From Sphingomonas sp. NFR04 (GTDB lineage: Bacteria > Pseudomonadota > Alphaproteobacteria > Sphingomonadales > Sphingomonadaceae), in contig NZ_FORV01000001.1 in the NCBI RefSeq assembly GCF_900114095.1, forward strand, positions 682,001-746,000: a stretch of DNA of 64,000 nt. Reading direction: 5' to 3'. The notes beneath the pieces are model-generated. The model saw nothing but the letters and a program-made list of their open reading frames with translations, was not told the DNA's origin and ran no database searches. Both the position numbers and the translations under genes were made by a program. Below, piece after piece: positions 8,955 through 17,987 of this stretch (the stretch's first letter is position 1; every line of letters starts with the position of its first letter).

Positions 8955-11747
8955 TCAGAACGCGTAGGACAGGTTGAGCATATAGGTGCGCCCCACCTCG
9001 ACATAGCCGCCCTTGCGATCCACTGAGAGCAGCGCCTTGCCGACCCCCGCCGTCGCCCAATAGCTATGTGAATCGAGCAGGTTCTGCACCGATACGCCGG
9101 CGGTGAGATGCTGGTTCACCGTGTAGCTGAGGATCGCGTTCATCGTGGAGACCGGCTGGACATAGGTGTCCGGCTGGGACGAGCGCAGGTCGTACAGCTT
9201 GTTGCCGGTGTAGGCGTAGTTCAGCGCGGCGTTGAACCCGCCATGCGTCCAGAACAATTCGGTGTTGAACATCACCTGCGGTGCCTGCGGCATGCGCTGG
9301 CGGCGATAGGCGTTCGACACGTACACCGTCGCATCCGCGCGCTGCAGCGTGATATTGCCCTGGAAGCCCAGGCCGTCGAGCATCCCCGGCAGGCCCTTCA
9401 GGCTGTACCGCGCGAACAGCTCGACGCCGTAGACGCTGCCCTTGCCGCTGGTATCGAGCGTCTCGATCTCGACCCCGTCGGGCGAGAGCTGGCTGTTCGG
9501 CGAGGTCCACACGTTGAGGTCGCCGGCGGCGTTGGTCGAGCCGGTCGAGAACATCACATGGTTCAGGCGCTTATAGTAGAGCGACGCCGAGAACAGGTCG
9601 GTGCCCGCGCCCTTGTGCTCGATCGAGGTATCGACGTTCCACGCTTCGACCGTGTCGAGATTGGGGTTCGGCACGAAGATCGAGGTGATCTTGCCGCTGT
9701 CGTCGCGCGAGACGCTGGTCGGCCCAAGCAGCAGGTCGAACGCCGGGCGCGAATAGCTCTTGCGCACCGAGAAGCGGTACACGGTGTTCTCGCTCGGGCG
9801 GTAGGAGGCGATCAGGCTCGGCAGCCACTCGTCATAGCTGCGGGCGCTGGTGGTGAAGCCCGACGTCGTGCCATTGTCCTGCCAGTAGCGGCCCTGGAAC
9901 CAGTTGTGCTCGTAGCGAAGGCCGGGGGTGATCGTCAGGCCGCCGAACGCGAAGTTGGCGAGCACATAGCCGCTGGCGCGGTGCTCCTTGCCGTCGAGGC
10001 GGTTCTGTTCGAGCAGCACCGGATCGATGCTGGCGAGCTTCGAGAGCGACAGCTTGGCGTTCTGCGCCTCGATCCAGGCGTGATCGGGGATGTAGAACGG
10101 CACCTGCACGTCGTTCATGAAGCCGTTCAGCCGCTTGCCCGGCACTGATGTGAGCTTGGTAATGTTCGGGTCGGTGGCGGTGAAGTCATATTCCAGCGCG
10201 CCGTCGTCGCCGAGGCTGTTCGAATAGCGCTTGGAGGCTTCGTACTTGCCGCCCGCCTGAATCGAGGACAGCCCGCGATCGCCGAAGCGCCAGGTGCCGT
10301 CCAGCCGGCCCTCGAGCTTCGATTCCCACGAATCCTCGAACTGCGCCGTGGTGTAGGCCTGGGCGAAATTGTCGAGGTTGGTGATGGTGTTGCGGGCGTC
10401 GTCGGTCAGCACCACCTGCGGGTTGGTGCGGTCGGCCAGCCCGGTGATCAGCTTGTAGGTGGCCGGACCCGTCGCGTTCACGCCGATATAGGTCGGGCTG
10501 CCCCACTTGGCCTGGATGCGCAGCGGATAGCTGGTCGCACCGCGCGAATAGGCGCCGTTATAGTCGAGCGTCAGGTCGCCCAGCCGGCTCTCGCCGCCGA
10601 TCTTGGTGGTGAACAGCCGCTGGTTGCTGTGCTCGGTACGGAAGTAATTGGTGCCGCCCAGGCCGTAGAGTGCCAGATAGCCCGCCGCGTCATAGTTGGA
10701 ACCCAGCGGGTTGCCGGTGTTGGGGTTGGTCTGGCCGGCGGTGAGGCCCACGCTGCGCGCGGCGGTCTGGTCCATCCAGTCCTTCAGGCGATACTCGCCA
10801 TAGGTGGTGCGGGCGTAGAGATCGGTGCTGTCGCCCTTCCACTCCAGGTTCACCGTGCCGCCGAAGCGCTCGATCTTGTTCTGGAAGATGTTCCACTCGA
10901 CGCCGACGGGCACCGCATTGGCGAGGTTGTCGCGCACCGCGCCGGGCAGATTGCCGTTCTGCTTGGTGTAATCCTTGTGGATAGCGACCGACTCGCTGAA
11001 GATGTTCTTCTTGCCGTAATAGCCCGAAGCATAGATCCCGAAATTGCCGAAGCGCTGCGCGGTTTCGAGCGCGATCGTGCCGCCCCAGGGATCCTGGTCG
11101 CGGGCGGCGGCGCGGCCGGCGATCTGGCCCTGCGCGCGGATCTGGAAATGGTGCGCGCCGAAGTCGAACGGCGAGGCGGTGCGCAGGTCGATCACGCCGG
11201 CAATGGCGTCGCCGTCCTGCGCCGCGGTCGGCGCCTTGTCGACGCGGACTTCGGAGAGCGCGAAGGGCGACAGCAGGTTCATCGAGATGGCGCGGGTGCG
11301 CGCATCGGTCTGCGCCAAGCGGACACCGTCGAGTTCATAGGCGTTGTACGCAGTGTCCAGGCCGCGGATCGAGAGATACTGCGCCTCGCCGGTCGAGGCG
11401 GCGTTGCGCGACTGGTCGACCGAGGAACTGACGCCCGGCAGGCGGGTGAGCAGATCGGCCAGGTTCTGCTGCGGCTGCGCGCGCAGTTCCTCGCCCGAGA
11501 CGATGGTGACGAGCGAGGCGTTCTTCACCTGCTCGTCCTGCACCGTCTTGATCGCCGCGCGCTGGCCGGTGACGACGATCGTGTCGCCGTCGCGCGTCTG
11601 ATCGTCCGTGTCCGATCCGGGGATGTCCGACGCGGCGGCCACGACGGCGTCCTCGCGCGGCGTGGCGGCCCATGCCTGGCCCTGTGCGATGAGTGCGACC
11701 ATGCCCCCGCCCAGGAGCAGCGCGGTGCGCTTGTTCCAGTTTCCCAT
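8955..11747 (-). CDS. TonB-dependent outer-membrane receptor
   Basis: A 930-residue gated outer-membrane transporter powered by TonB-ExbBD. Residues 1-27 form a signal peptide ending AWA. A TonB box-like DTIVVTGQR follows near residue 54, then the plug domain (LSIRGLDTAYNAYELDGVRL, GAIDL-type IAGVIDLRT) and a beta-barrel ending with the aromatic C-terminus SYAF. It is transcribed divergently from a histidine acid phosphatase across a 231-base spacer. That suggests uptake of a phosphorylated substrate such as a phytate-derived compound (inference). Its substrate cannot be read from the sequence. Confidence 0.92.
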   Translation of the reverse strand: MGNWNKRTALLLGGGMVALIAQGQAWAATPREDAVVAAASDIPGSDTDDQTRDGDTIVVTGQRAAIKTVQDEQVKNASLVTIVSGEELRAQPQQNLADLLTRLPGVSSSVDQSRNAASTGEAQYLSIRGLDTAYNAYELDGVRLAQTDARTRAISMNLLSPFALSEVRVDKAPTAAQDGDAIAGVIDLRTASPFDFGAHHFQIRAQGQIAGRAAARDQDPWGGTIALETAQRFGNFGIYASGYYGKKNIFSESVAIHKDYTKQNGNLPGAVRDNLANAVPVGVEWNIFQNKIERFGGTVNLEWKGDSTDLYARTTYGEYRLKDWMDQTAARSVGLTAGQTNPNTGNPLGSNYDAAGYLALYGLGGTNYFRTEHSNQRLFTTKIGGESRLGDLTLDYNGAYSRGATSYPLRIQAKWGSPTYIGVNATGPATYKLITGLADRTNPQVVLTDDARNTITNLDNFAQAYTTAQFEDSWESKLEGRLDGTWRFGDRGLSSIQAGGKYEASKRYSNSLGDDGALEYDFTATDPNITKLTSVPGKRLNGFMNDVQVPFYIPDHAWIEAQNAKLSLSKLASIDPVLLEQNRLDGKEHRASGYVLANFAFGGLTITPGLRYEHNWFQGRYWQDNGTTSGFTTSARSYDEWLPSLIASYRPSENTVYRFSVRKSYSRPAFDLLLGPTSVSRDDSGKITSIFVPNPNLDTVEAWNVDTSIEHKGAGTDLFSASLYYKRLNHVMFSTGSTNAAGDLNVWTSPNSQLSPDGVEIETLDTSGKGSVYGVELFARYSLKGLPGMLDGLGFQGNITLQRADATVYVSNAYRRQRMPQAPQVMFNTELFWTHGGFNAALNYAYTGNKLYDLRSSQPDTYVQPVSTMNAILSYTVNQHLTAGVSVQNLLDSHSYWATAGVGKALLSVDRKGGYVEVGRTYMLNLSYAF

Positions 11748-11912
11748 TGGTATGTCCTTCGCTGGATATTGGTGCCAGCCTGTTCCGGCTGGTCGCTGCC
11801 GCCGCTAGCCTTGGCCCGCGGCAATTCGGCGTAGCGTCCGTGGCAATTTCAGTGTCTTGAAATTACAAATTTGCTGCAGCGCAGAACAAGGCTCGGAAAT
11901 CGCGGAGATAAT

Positions 11913-11930
11913 ACCAATTATTAAATTGGT
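11913..11930. promoter_or_regulatory. Inverted repeat in the receptor/phosphatase divergent spacer
   Basis: ACCAATT-ATTA-AATTGGT, perfect 7-base arms, lies in an A/T-rich stretch between the divergent starts at 11747 and 11979. It is a good candidate operator. Just downstream, 11939-11956 vaguely resembles a Pho box (two CTGTCAT-like halves 11 bases apart), but the first half matches poorly. Confidence 0.5.
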
Positions 11931-11978
11931 GTTCTTTTTCGTCACACAGCTTTCATGCGGGCCGGATAGCGTCCCCCG

Positions 11979-13196
11979 ATGATCACGGTTCCTTTCGCGC
12001 GTACGGCCGCACTTGCCGCGCTCACCATGGTTCCCGCCCTCGCGCAGGCGACGCCGCCGAAGCCTCCCAAGGTAGAGCGGCTGGTGCTGCTGATGCGCCA
12101 CGGCGTGCGCGCGCCGCTCGGCGGCGAGGTGCCGCCCGCGACGCGCACCGGCCAGCCCTGGCCGCGCTGGGACGCGCCGGCAGAACAGGTGACGCCGCAC
12201 GGCGCTGCCGCGCTCCGTGCGCTCGCCAAGGCCGACCGGCGGTGGTTCGCCGCCGCCGGGCTGGTCGCCGCGAACGGCTGCCCCGATCCTGCCGCGCTCC
12301 GGCTCTGGACCAACAGCTCGCCGCGGACGATCGCCAGCGGCGAGGCCTATGCGGCGGGCTTCGCGCCTGGCTGCGAGATCACGGTGGGCCACAAGCCCGA
12401 AGGCACCAACGACCCGACCTTCGAGCCGCTGGGCGCGCATCCCGCCGCCTTCGACGCGAACCGCGCGGTGGAGTCGATCAACCGCTACACCGGCGGGGCC
12501 GAGGCGCTGACCCGGCGCCACGCCGCAGGGCTCGCGCTGCTGGAGCAGGTGCTCGCCTGCCCCGCCGCGCCGTGCAGCCCGGTGGAGCCCTCGTCGGTCC
12601 GCGCGAGCGCGGATGGCCACGGGATCGACCTCAAGGGCCCGATCCGCGCCGCCTCGGGCACCGCGCAGGTGCTGATGCTGCAATATTTGGAGGGCATGCC
12701 GCTCGCGCAGGTGGGCTGGGGCCGCGCGACGCCGGCGCGGCTGGAGGCGCTCGGCGCGGTGCATGGCGCGCTGTTCGACGTGTTCAGCCGCCCGCCCTAT
12801 ATGGCAGCATTCCAGATGGCGCCAACGGTCGACCGCATCACCGCGGACCTGACCAGCGCGACGGCACCCAAGCTGGACGTGCTGATCGGCCACGACACCA
12901 ATGTCGCGGCGCTGGCGGCGGTGCTGGGCGTGCCGGTCAAGGCGCCGGGCTTCGCGACCAACGACCCTTCACCGGGCGGCGGCATCGCCATTGCGCTGGT
13001 GCGGGGACCGAACGGCCGCCCGGCGGTCCGCCTCTGGTACCGCAGCCAGAGCGCCGCCGACATGCGCGCGGCGCGGGATCGGACGGTGTGGACACCGCTG
13101 CGGCTGCCGGGCTGTGACGAGGGTGCCGAGCATCGCTGTGCATTGCCGAAGTTCCTGAAGCGATTGAAGGCGGCGACTGCGCCTGCCCGAAAGTGA
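11979..13196 (+). CDS. Secreted histidine acid phosphatase, phytase-like
   Basis: Periplasmic or secreted phosphomonoesterase of histidine phosphatase clade 2 (AppA/glucose-1-phosphatase type), likely active on phytate or sugar phosphates. 405 residues with a signal peptide (1-24, ending AQA). The active-site signature is R40-H41-G-V-R44-A-P46, with the nucleophile His41. The proton donor region is H305-D306 in IGHDTN. NSSPRT near 112-117 gives a further phosphate-binding Arg. Divergent from a TonB receptor. Exact substrate specificity is inferred only. Confidence 0.9.
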   Translation: MITVPFARTAALAALTMVPALAQATPPKPPKVERLVLLMRHGVRAPLGGEVPPATRTGQPWPRWDAPAEQVTPHGAAALRALAKADRRWFAAAGLVAANGCPDPAALRLWTNSSPRTIASGEAYAAGFAPGCEITVGHKPEGTNDPTFEPLGAHPAAFDANRAVESINRYTGGAEALTRRHAAGLALLEQVLACPAAPCSPVEPSSVRASADGHGIDLKGPIRAASGTAQVLMLQYLEGMPLAQVGWGRATPARLEALGAVHGALFDVFSRPPYMAAFQMAPTVDRITADLTSATAPKLDVLIGHDTNVAALAAVLGVPVKAPGFATNDPSPGGGIAIALVRGPNGRPAVRLWYRSQSAADMRAARDRTVWTPLRLPGCDEGAEHRCALPKFLKRLKAATAPARK

Positions 13197-13233
13197 ATGG
13201 AAGGCGTCCGCTTTCGCCCAGAAGCGGCCGTTC

Positions 13234-13524
13234 CTATAACCGAACTTCCTGCACGAGATTCCCGCGTTCAAGCTCCCAAGTATGCGCCATATTCAGCACA
13301 TCATCGAACGGCTCATCGGGGTGGGAAGTAGTACACAGGAAGCGGCCCGGGTTGCCGCCGTCCCCTGTAACGAGCCAGTCGATTGTTTCCTCTAGCTCCG
13401 TACACCCGGGGCCGACGATGGCCAGTAACGACACACCATCAGCGAGACACTGCTCTACGAATGCTGCCAGTCGGCGCTCGTCCTTCACGGGACTGTGCAG
13501 GATGATCTTGCTCGCGAGCGACAT
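13234..13524 (-). CDS. Hypothetical protein
   Basis: A 96-residue soluble protein beginning MSLASKIILHSPVKDERR and ending LVQEVRL. The frame stays open back to 13638, so longer starts (13578, 13638) are possible, but the sequence looks globular and family-like only from 13524. It carries an acidic, Rossmann-like N-terminal half. I do not recognise a function. It stands convergent with the phosphatase gene. Confidence 0.6.
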   Translation of the reverse strand: MSLASKIILHSPVKDERRLAAFVEQCLADGVSLLAIVGPGCTELEETIDWLVTGDGGNPGRFLCTTSHPDEPFDDVLNMAHTWELERGNLVQEVRL

Positions 13525-13656
13525 TGCCGGGAGGTTAAGCAACAGGCTCAACTTCTGCAATCCACCAAGTGTCGACATTCCAACGCTACCGTTCGAATGG
13601 ACGACAGTCAGGGTCCGATGCGCCCGGCGATCATGCACGGACCTTCTGACCCAGCC

Positions 13657-14826
13657 TCACGCCGCCCGCGAATACGCCATCGCCTGGTAGCTGGCGAACA
13701 GCTCCTCGAAATGCTGGTCCATCGTCCGCGTGCCCGGCGCATCGGCGGTGGCGCGCATGCGGTGGAACATCGGGGTGGTGTCGACGAAATGGGTCAGCGC
13801 GTCGCGCAGGGAGACCGGGTCTGCCGAGCGATAGAGCATCCCCTGCCCCTCGACGAACTGGTCGGCCGCGCCGCCCTCGTCGGGCACGATCAGCGGCAGG
13901 CCGCTCGCGCGCGCCTCGGCCGCGACCATGCAGAAGGTTTCCGCCTCGCAGCCATGGACGAGCGCGTCGGAGCTCGCCAGCACGCGGGCGAGCTGCTCGC
14001 GGTTGCTGGTCGGCTCGAACAGCTGGGCGTGCGGGTTGCGGCCGATCGCGGTGATCACCTTGGAGCGCGCGGTGCCGGTGCCGATCAGGATCAGCCCCAT
14101 GGGGTGGCGCCCCGCCGCCGCCTCGGCCGCCTCGATCACCATCGGCCAGCGCTTTTCCGCCGCCAGCCGCCCGACGCCGATCAGCAGCGTCGCCTCGGGG
14201 CCCAGCCCGCAGCTCGCGAGCAGCTCGGCGCGCAGCGATTCGTCGCGCAGGGTCGGGCTGAAATAGCCGGGCTCCACGCCCATCGGGATCGTCACAACCT
14301 TGGTGAGGCCGCCCTCGGTCAGCCGCTGGGCAAGCCCACGCCCGGCCGTGACGACCTGGTCGAACCCGTCGTCGAGCCGGCGGAGATGCTGCCAGAAGGA
14401 GGAGAAGCCCTTGTCGATCGTCTCGCGATTGGCGATCGTGCCGAACCAGCGATAGGCATAGGCCGCCAGCGGATCGGCGTGCATCACCAGCGACCGCGCC
14501 GCCGATCCCTGCCAGCGCGCGACCATCGAGGCGCTGCGCCACGGCGACGAGGCCTCGACGAAATCGGGCCGCCAGCGGTTCAGCGCGGCGTGGAGCGCGG
14601 GCTCGTCGTCGAAATAGCGGTAGCGGCGGTCGAGCGGCAGCAGCGGTGCCGGGATCGTCGCCAGGATCGCGCCGTCGCGCTCCTCCAGTATCTCCTCGCG
14701 CTCGCCCGGGGCGAGGATGATGATCTCATGGCCCAGCTTGGCGCCGAGTTCCATCTTGCGACGAACATAGGTTTTCACGCCGCCGCCATAGGGGCTGTAG
14801 AAGGCGCAGACGTCGAGGATGCGCAT
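13657..14826 (-). CDS. Glycosyltransferase, GT4 family
   Basis: 389 residues, retaining GT-B glycosyltransferase using a nucleotide sugar at the cytoplasmic face of the membrane. The N-terminal domain starts with a glycine-rich loop (YSPYGGGVKTYV). The C-terminal donor domain has IGVGRLAAEKRW and the E-x7-E region (HGCEAETFCMVAAEA). The start is fixed by a one-base overlap with the stop of the upstream deacetylase (TGATG), so the longer open frame to 15441 is not used. The pair probably builds and modifies one glycan or glycolipid. Acceptor and sugar are unknown. Confidence 0.88.
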   Translation of the reverse strand: MRILDVCAFYSPYGGGVKTYVRRKMELGAKLGHEIIILAPGEREEILEERDGAILATIPAPLLPLDRRYRYFDDEPALHAALNRWRPDFVEASSPWRSASMVARWQGSAARSLVMHADPLAAYAYRWFGTIANRETIDKGFSSFWQHLRRLDDGFDQVVTAGRGLAQRLTEGGLTKVVTIPMGVEPGYFSPTLRDESLRAELLASCGLGPEATLLIGVGRLAAEKRWPMVIEAAEAAAGRHPMGLILIGTGTARSKVITAIGRNPHAQLFEPTSNREQLARVLASSDALVHGCEAETFCMVAAEARASGLPLIVPDEGGAADQFVEGQGMLYRSADPVSLRDALTHFVDTTPMFHRMRATADAPGTRTMDQHFEELFASYQAMAYSRAA

Positions 14827-15602
14827 CAATGCGTCTCCAGCAGTTCGCGATATTGGCCGAAGCGGCCGCCCTTGGTCAGCGCACCAAGCGTCTTGTCGAT
14901 GCTCGTCAGCAGCGCCGGCACGGTGACATCCCCTGGATGCACGCCGAGCCGCATCGCCGGGCGCCGCGGCAGCAGCGTGCGGGCAAGTGCGGCGACGGCA
15001 AGCGACGAGGCGATCCGGCTCTTGCTGCGGCTGGCCCAGGTGATCACCGGGCCCTTGGCGAGCACGCGGTCCTGCTGCTGCGGCGCCCAGACCCGGAAAT
15101 GATCCTCGGCCAGCGCGAAACCCAGGTCGCGCAGCGCCTCGCGGGCACCGTCGCCGTACAGCCAGGCGGGCGCGATGAAGCCGGTGACCGGGCGGCCGAT
15201 AATGTCCTCCACCAGCGCCCTGCCCCGCACCATCCGGTCGCGCGCAGTGGCATAGTCGAGGCCGAGGAATTCGCCCTCGCCGGCGGTCATGTGCTTGGCC
15301 TTGAAGCGCGCGCCGGCCGAGGCATGCTCGGACACGTCCTTGTGGAACCAGCCGTGCAGGAACATCTCGATGCCCGAATCGGCCCAGCCGCGCAGCCGCG
15401 TGGCGAAGGGGCTGCCGGGGACCAGCGGGGCCGAGCCCCAATGGTCCGGCACCACCAGCATCGCATAGCGGGGGGCACCGATATGCCGCAGGAACAGCTC
15501 GGAAAGCTGGTCGACCGCGCCCTCGGAACGGGGCCCGACATCGTGGATCGATGCGAGCAGGCTGGAGCCTTTGGGCCCCTGGGGGCGGGTGGTTGCGGTC
15601 AT
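14826..15602 (-). CDS. Polysaccharide deacetylase-like protein (DUF2334 type)
   Basis: 258 residues with an NodB-like fold: the metal/active-site opening motif ASIHDVGP, MFLHGWFHKD (second metal histidines) and FIAPAWLYGD further on. Such proteins remove N- or O-acetyl groups from sugars. No signal peptide is seen, so it acts in the cytoplasm or on a lipid carrier. MTATTRPQ at 15602 is the preferred start; the open frame to 15755 lacks features. It is translationally coupled to the GT4 gene. Confidence 0.8.
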   Translation of the reverse strand: MTATTRPQGPKGSSLLASIHDVGPRSEGAVDQLSELFLRHIGAPRYAMLVVPDHWGSAPLVPGSPFATRLRGWADSGIEMFLHGWFHKDVSEHASAGARFKAKHMTAGEGEFLGLDYATARDRMVRGRALVEDIIGRPVTGFIAPAWLYGDGAREALRDLGFALAEDHFRVWAPQQQDRVLAKGPVITWASRSKSRIASSLAVAALARTLLPRRPAMRLGVHPGDVTVPALLTSIDKTLGALTKGGRFGQYRELLETH

Positions 15603-15794
15603 ACTATCGTTCTTTGCTGCAGGTGCGAGCGATATAGACCGCCGGAACTGGGCGGCAAGCGGGCCGAATTCGGACTTTTTGTAACGCAGTGACGTCAAAG
15701 CATCAAACGTCGCCGCGGCGGACAATCCGCACCACCCCGGCGAGAAATGCGGCAAGGCGGCTTGGACGACGGACGAGGGCGACGACCGAACTGC

Positions 15795-17177
15795 CTAAAC
15801 GAGCGCGATCTTTCGCGTCGTGTCGGGCGTGGTAAGCGCATCGAGCAGCCGCAGCGCACGCTCCAGCCGGTCGCGCGGCGTCGATCCGCCGATGGAAATC
15901 CTGAGCGCGGGCGCCGCACTGGCCGACTCCACCGCAAAGGCGTCGCCCGCCACCACCGCCAGCCCCTGCGGCCGAAGCGCGTTGACGATCTCCGCCGCAT
16001 TGGCGCCGCCGGGCAGCGGCATCCAGAGGTGATAGCCTTCATCCTGCGCGTGGTAGCTGCCGGGACGCAGCAACGCGCGGGCGATGGCCTGGCGTGCCCG
16101 TGCCTGCGCCCGCACCGCGGCGCGCAGCGTGTCGAAGCTGCCGCCGTGCAGCCAGTCCGCGACAACCGCGACGTTGAGCGGGGGCGCCATTACCGCCGTC
16201 TCGTGCAGATCGGCCGCAAGCCGCCACGCCGCGGCGATGTCCGGCGCGGCGATCCAGGCGACGCGGAGACCCGGCGACAGGATCTTGGAGACGCTGGCGA
16301 TGTGCCAGCAGCGCTCTGGCACCAGCGCGGCGAGCGGCGGCAGCGGCACCTCCGGCAGCAGGCCATAGGCATCGTCCTCGATCAGCTTGAGGCCATGGCT
16401 GCGGATCACCGCCGCCAGCGCCTCGCGCCGGGCGAGGCCCATCGTCGCGGTGGTCGGATTGTCGTTGGTGGGCACAATGTAGAGCGCCGCCACGCCTTCG
16501 GCACAGGCTTCGTCCAGCGCTTGCGGCAGCATGCCCTCGCCGTCGCCGGCAATCACCCGTAATGTCAGGCCGTAGCGCCGCGCGACCGCGAGCAGCCCGG
16601 GATAGACGAACGCACCCACCGCCAGCACGTCGCCGGGGCGCAACTCGGTGCTGATCACCGCGTGCAGCGCATGCTGCCCGCCGGCGCTTACCAGCACGGT
16701 ATCTTCCTGGGCGGGAATACCGCGGCCCTGCAGCAGTGCCGCCCCGGCCGCGCGCGCCAGCGGCATGCCGCCGCGCGGCTGATAATGGAAGGGCGCGGGC
16801 CCGTCCGCCCGGCCGAGCAGGTTCGCCGCCGAGCTGGCGAAGGCCTTTTCCAGCTGCCGGTCCGCAGCTTCGGGGGGCGCGTTCATGCCGGCATCGGCCG
16901 GTTCGGCATAGGGAATGCCGACGGGCTCGGCGGCCTTGTTGCGGACGAAACTGCCGCGGCGGCCATCGCCTTCGATCAGCCCCAGCCGCTGCGCCTCGCC
17001 ATAGGCGCGGGTCACCGTGGTCAGGTCCACGCCCAGCGCCTCGGCCAGCATCCGCTGCGGCGGCAGCCGGTCGCCGGGGTTGAGGGTACCCGCCTCGATG
17101 TCGCGCGCGAGCGCCTCGGCGATGGCGAGATATTTGGGACCAAGGGTTCCGGCGATGTCGGGTTTCCAGCCTTGCAT
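15795..17177 (-). CDS. MocR-family transcriptional regulator (GntR HTH + aminotransferase domain)
   Basis: 460 residues. Residues ~10-75 form a GntR winged helix (PGDRLPPQRMLAEALGV, TVTRAYGEAQRLGLIEG). Residues ~100-455 form a fold-type I aminotransferase-like domain that keeps PLP-binding features: NDNPTTATMG, EDDAYGLLPE, and the PLP lysine in SVSKILSPGLR. MocR proteins control vitamin B6, GABA or amino-acid genes. The regulated target is not evident here. ATG at 17177 is chosen because it precedes the family-typical start. Confidence 0.9.
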   Translation of the reverse strand: MQGWKPDIAGTLGPKYLAIAEALARDIEAGTLNPGDRLPPQRMLAEALGVDLTTVTRAYGEAQRLGLIEGDGRRGSFVRNKAAEPVGIPYAEPADAGMNAPPEAADRQLEKAFASSAANLLGRADGPAPFHYQPRGGMPLARAAGAALLQGRGIPAQEDTVLVSAGGQHALHAVISTELRPGDVLAVGAFVYPGLLAVARRYGLTLRVIAGDGEGMLPQALDEACAEGVAALYIVPTNDNPTTATMGLARREALAAVIRSHGLKLIEDDAYGLLPEVPLPPLAALVPERCWHIASVSKILSPGLRVAWIAAPDIAAAWRLAADLHETAVMAPPLNVAVVADWLHGGSFDTLRAAVRAQARARQAIARALLRPGSYHAQDEGYHLWMPLPGGANAAEIVNALRPQGLAVVAGDAFAVESASAAPALRISIGGSTPRDRLERALRLLDALTTPDTTRKIALV

Positions 17178-17235
17178 GGTTCGAGGCCTAGCCGATCCCA
17201 TACGAATTTACAGACGTTGCGCGCATGGCCGTCCC

Positions 17236-17562
17236 TCAATCCCGGTGCTGCGCAAAGCCGTCGCGGCCGCGCAGCGCGGCCCGGGCGACATCGCCGCGGT
17301 CATGATAGGCCAGCATCGCCTCGCACGGCTCCGCGTCCCAGAAGTCGGGATCGGCATAGCAGTGCAGCGCGCGTTCCAGCAGCGCGACACGGCTGCTTGC
17401 CCGCCGGACCGCGAGCAGGGCGGCACGCACCTCCAGGAAATCGTCGCCCTGCCCGCGCGCGACCATGCCGGCTTCGGCGAGCCGTCCCAGGTCGACGAGC
17501 ACCGCCGCCGCGGCCTGGCGGGCAGCCTCGATCTGCGAAGATGGCGAAGCCACCGCGATCAC
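17236..17562 (-). CDS. Hypothetical protein coupled to DUF983
   Basis: 108 residues, starting with GTG overlapping the stop of the DUF983 gene (GTGA). Mostly alpha-helical and Ala-rich; the middle reads AAVLVDLGRLAEAGMV, and the C-terminal half contains LERALHCYADPDFWD. No domain is recognised. The coupling suggests it is a partner of the DUF983 protein. Confidence 0.6.
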   Translation of the reverse strand: MIAVASPSSQIEAARQAAAAVLVDLGRLAEAGMVARGQGDDFLEVRAALLAVRRASSRVALLERALHCYADPDFWDAEPCEAMLAYHDRGDVARAALRGRDGFAQHRD

Positions 17563-17987
17563 CCCTCGAACAGATCGCTGCCGGCCGCGCGGCCGTCCAG
17601 CCGGTTCCACAGCCGCTCGGTCCCCGCCTCTCGGGCGCGGTTGACATATTGGGAGGCGACCAGCCAGCCCTTGATCGGCCGCAGCGGCAACAGACTGCCC
17701 AGCACCATCAGCGGCAGCGACGTGAACAGGTGGATCCACAAGGGCGGGTCGAACGCCACCTGCACCCACACCACCACGAAGGTGAGCGGGAACACGACGA
17801 TGCACAGCGAGAAGAAAGCCGGGCCGTCATCCGGCGAGGCGAAACGATAGTCGAGGCCGCATGCCTCGCATTTGTCGGCCACCTTCAGCCACGACCGGAA
17901 CATGCGGCCCTTTCCGCAACGCGGACAAAGCCCCTTCCATCCGCTTTTCAGGATCCAGGGAAACGCTGCCTTGATCGGTTCCGTCAT
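17559..17987 (-). CDS. DUF983 membrane protein with zinc ribbon
   Basis: 142 residues. The N-terminus has a four-cysteine zinc ribbon (CPRCGKGRMF ... CEACGLDYRF, residues ~21-49), followed by two hydrophobic helices (~62-105). DUF983 proteins of alphaproteobacteria occur near cytochrome oxidase assembly genes in many genomes, but that context is absent here. Function is unknown. Confidence 0.85.
   Translation of the reverse strand: MTEPIKAAFPWILKSGWKGLCPRCGKGRMFRSWLKVADKCEACGLDYRFASPDDGPAFFSLCIVVFPLTFVVVWVQVAFDPPLWIHLFTSLPLMVLGSLLPLRPIKGWLVASQYVNRAREAGTERLWNRLDGRAAGSDLFEG

Noticed and set aside
11939..11956. Pho box before the acid phosphatase
   Set aside because: Only one half matches CTGTCAT well (6 of 7), the other 4 of 7, and the distance to the start codon is too short.
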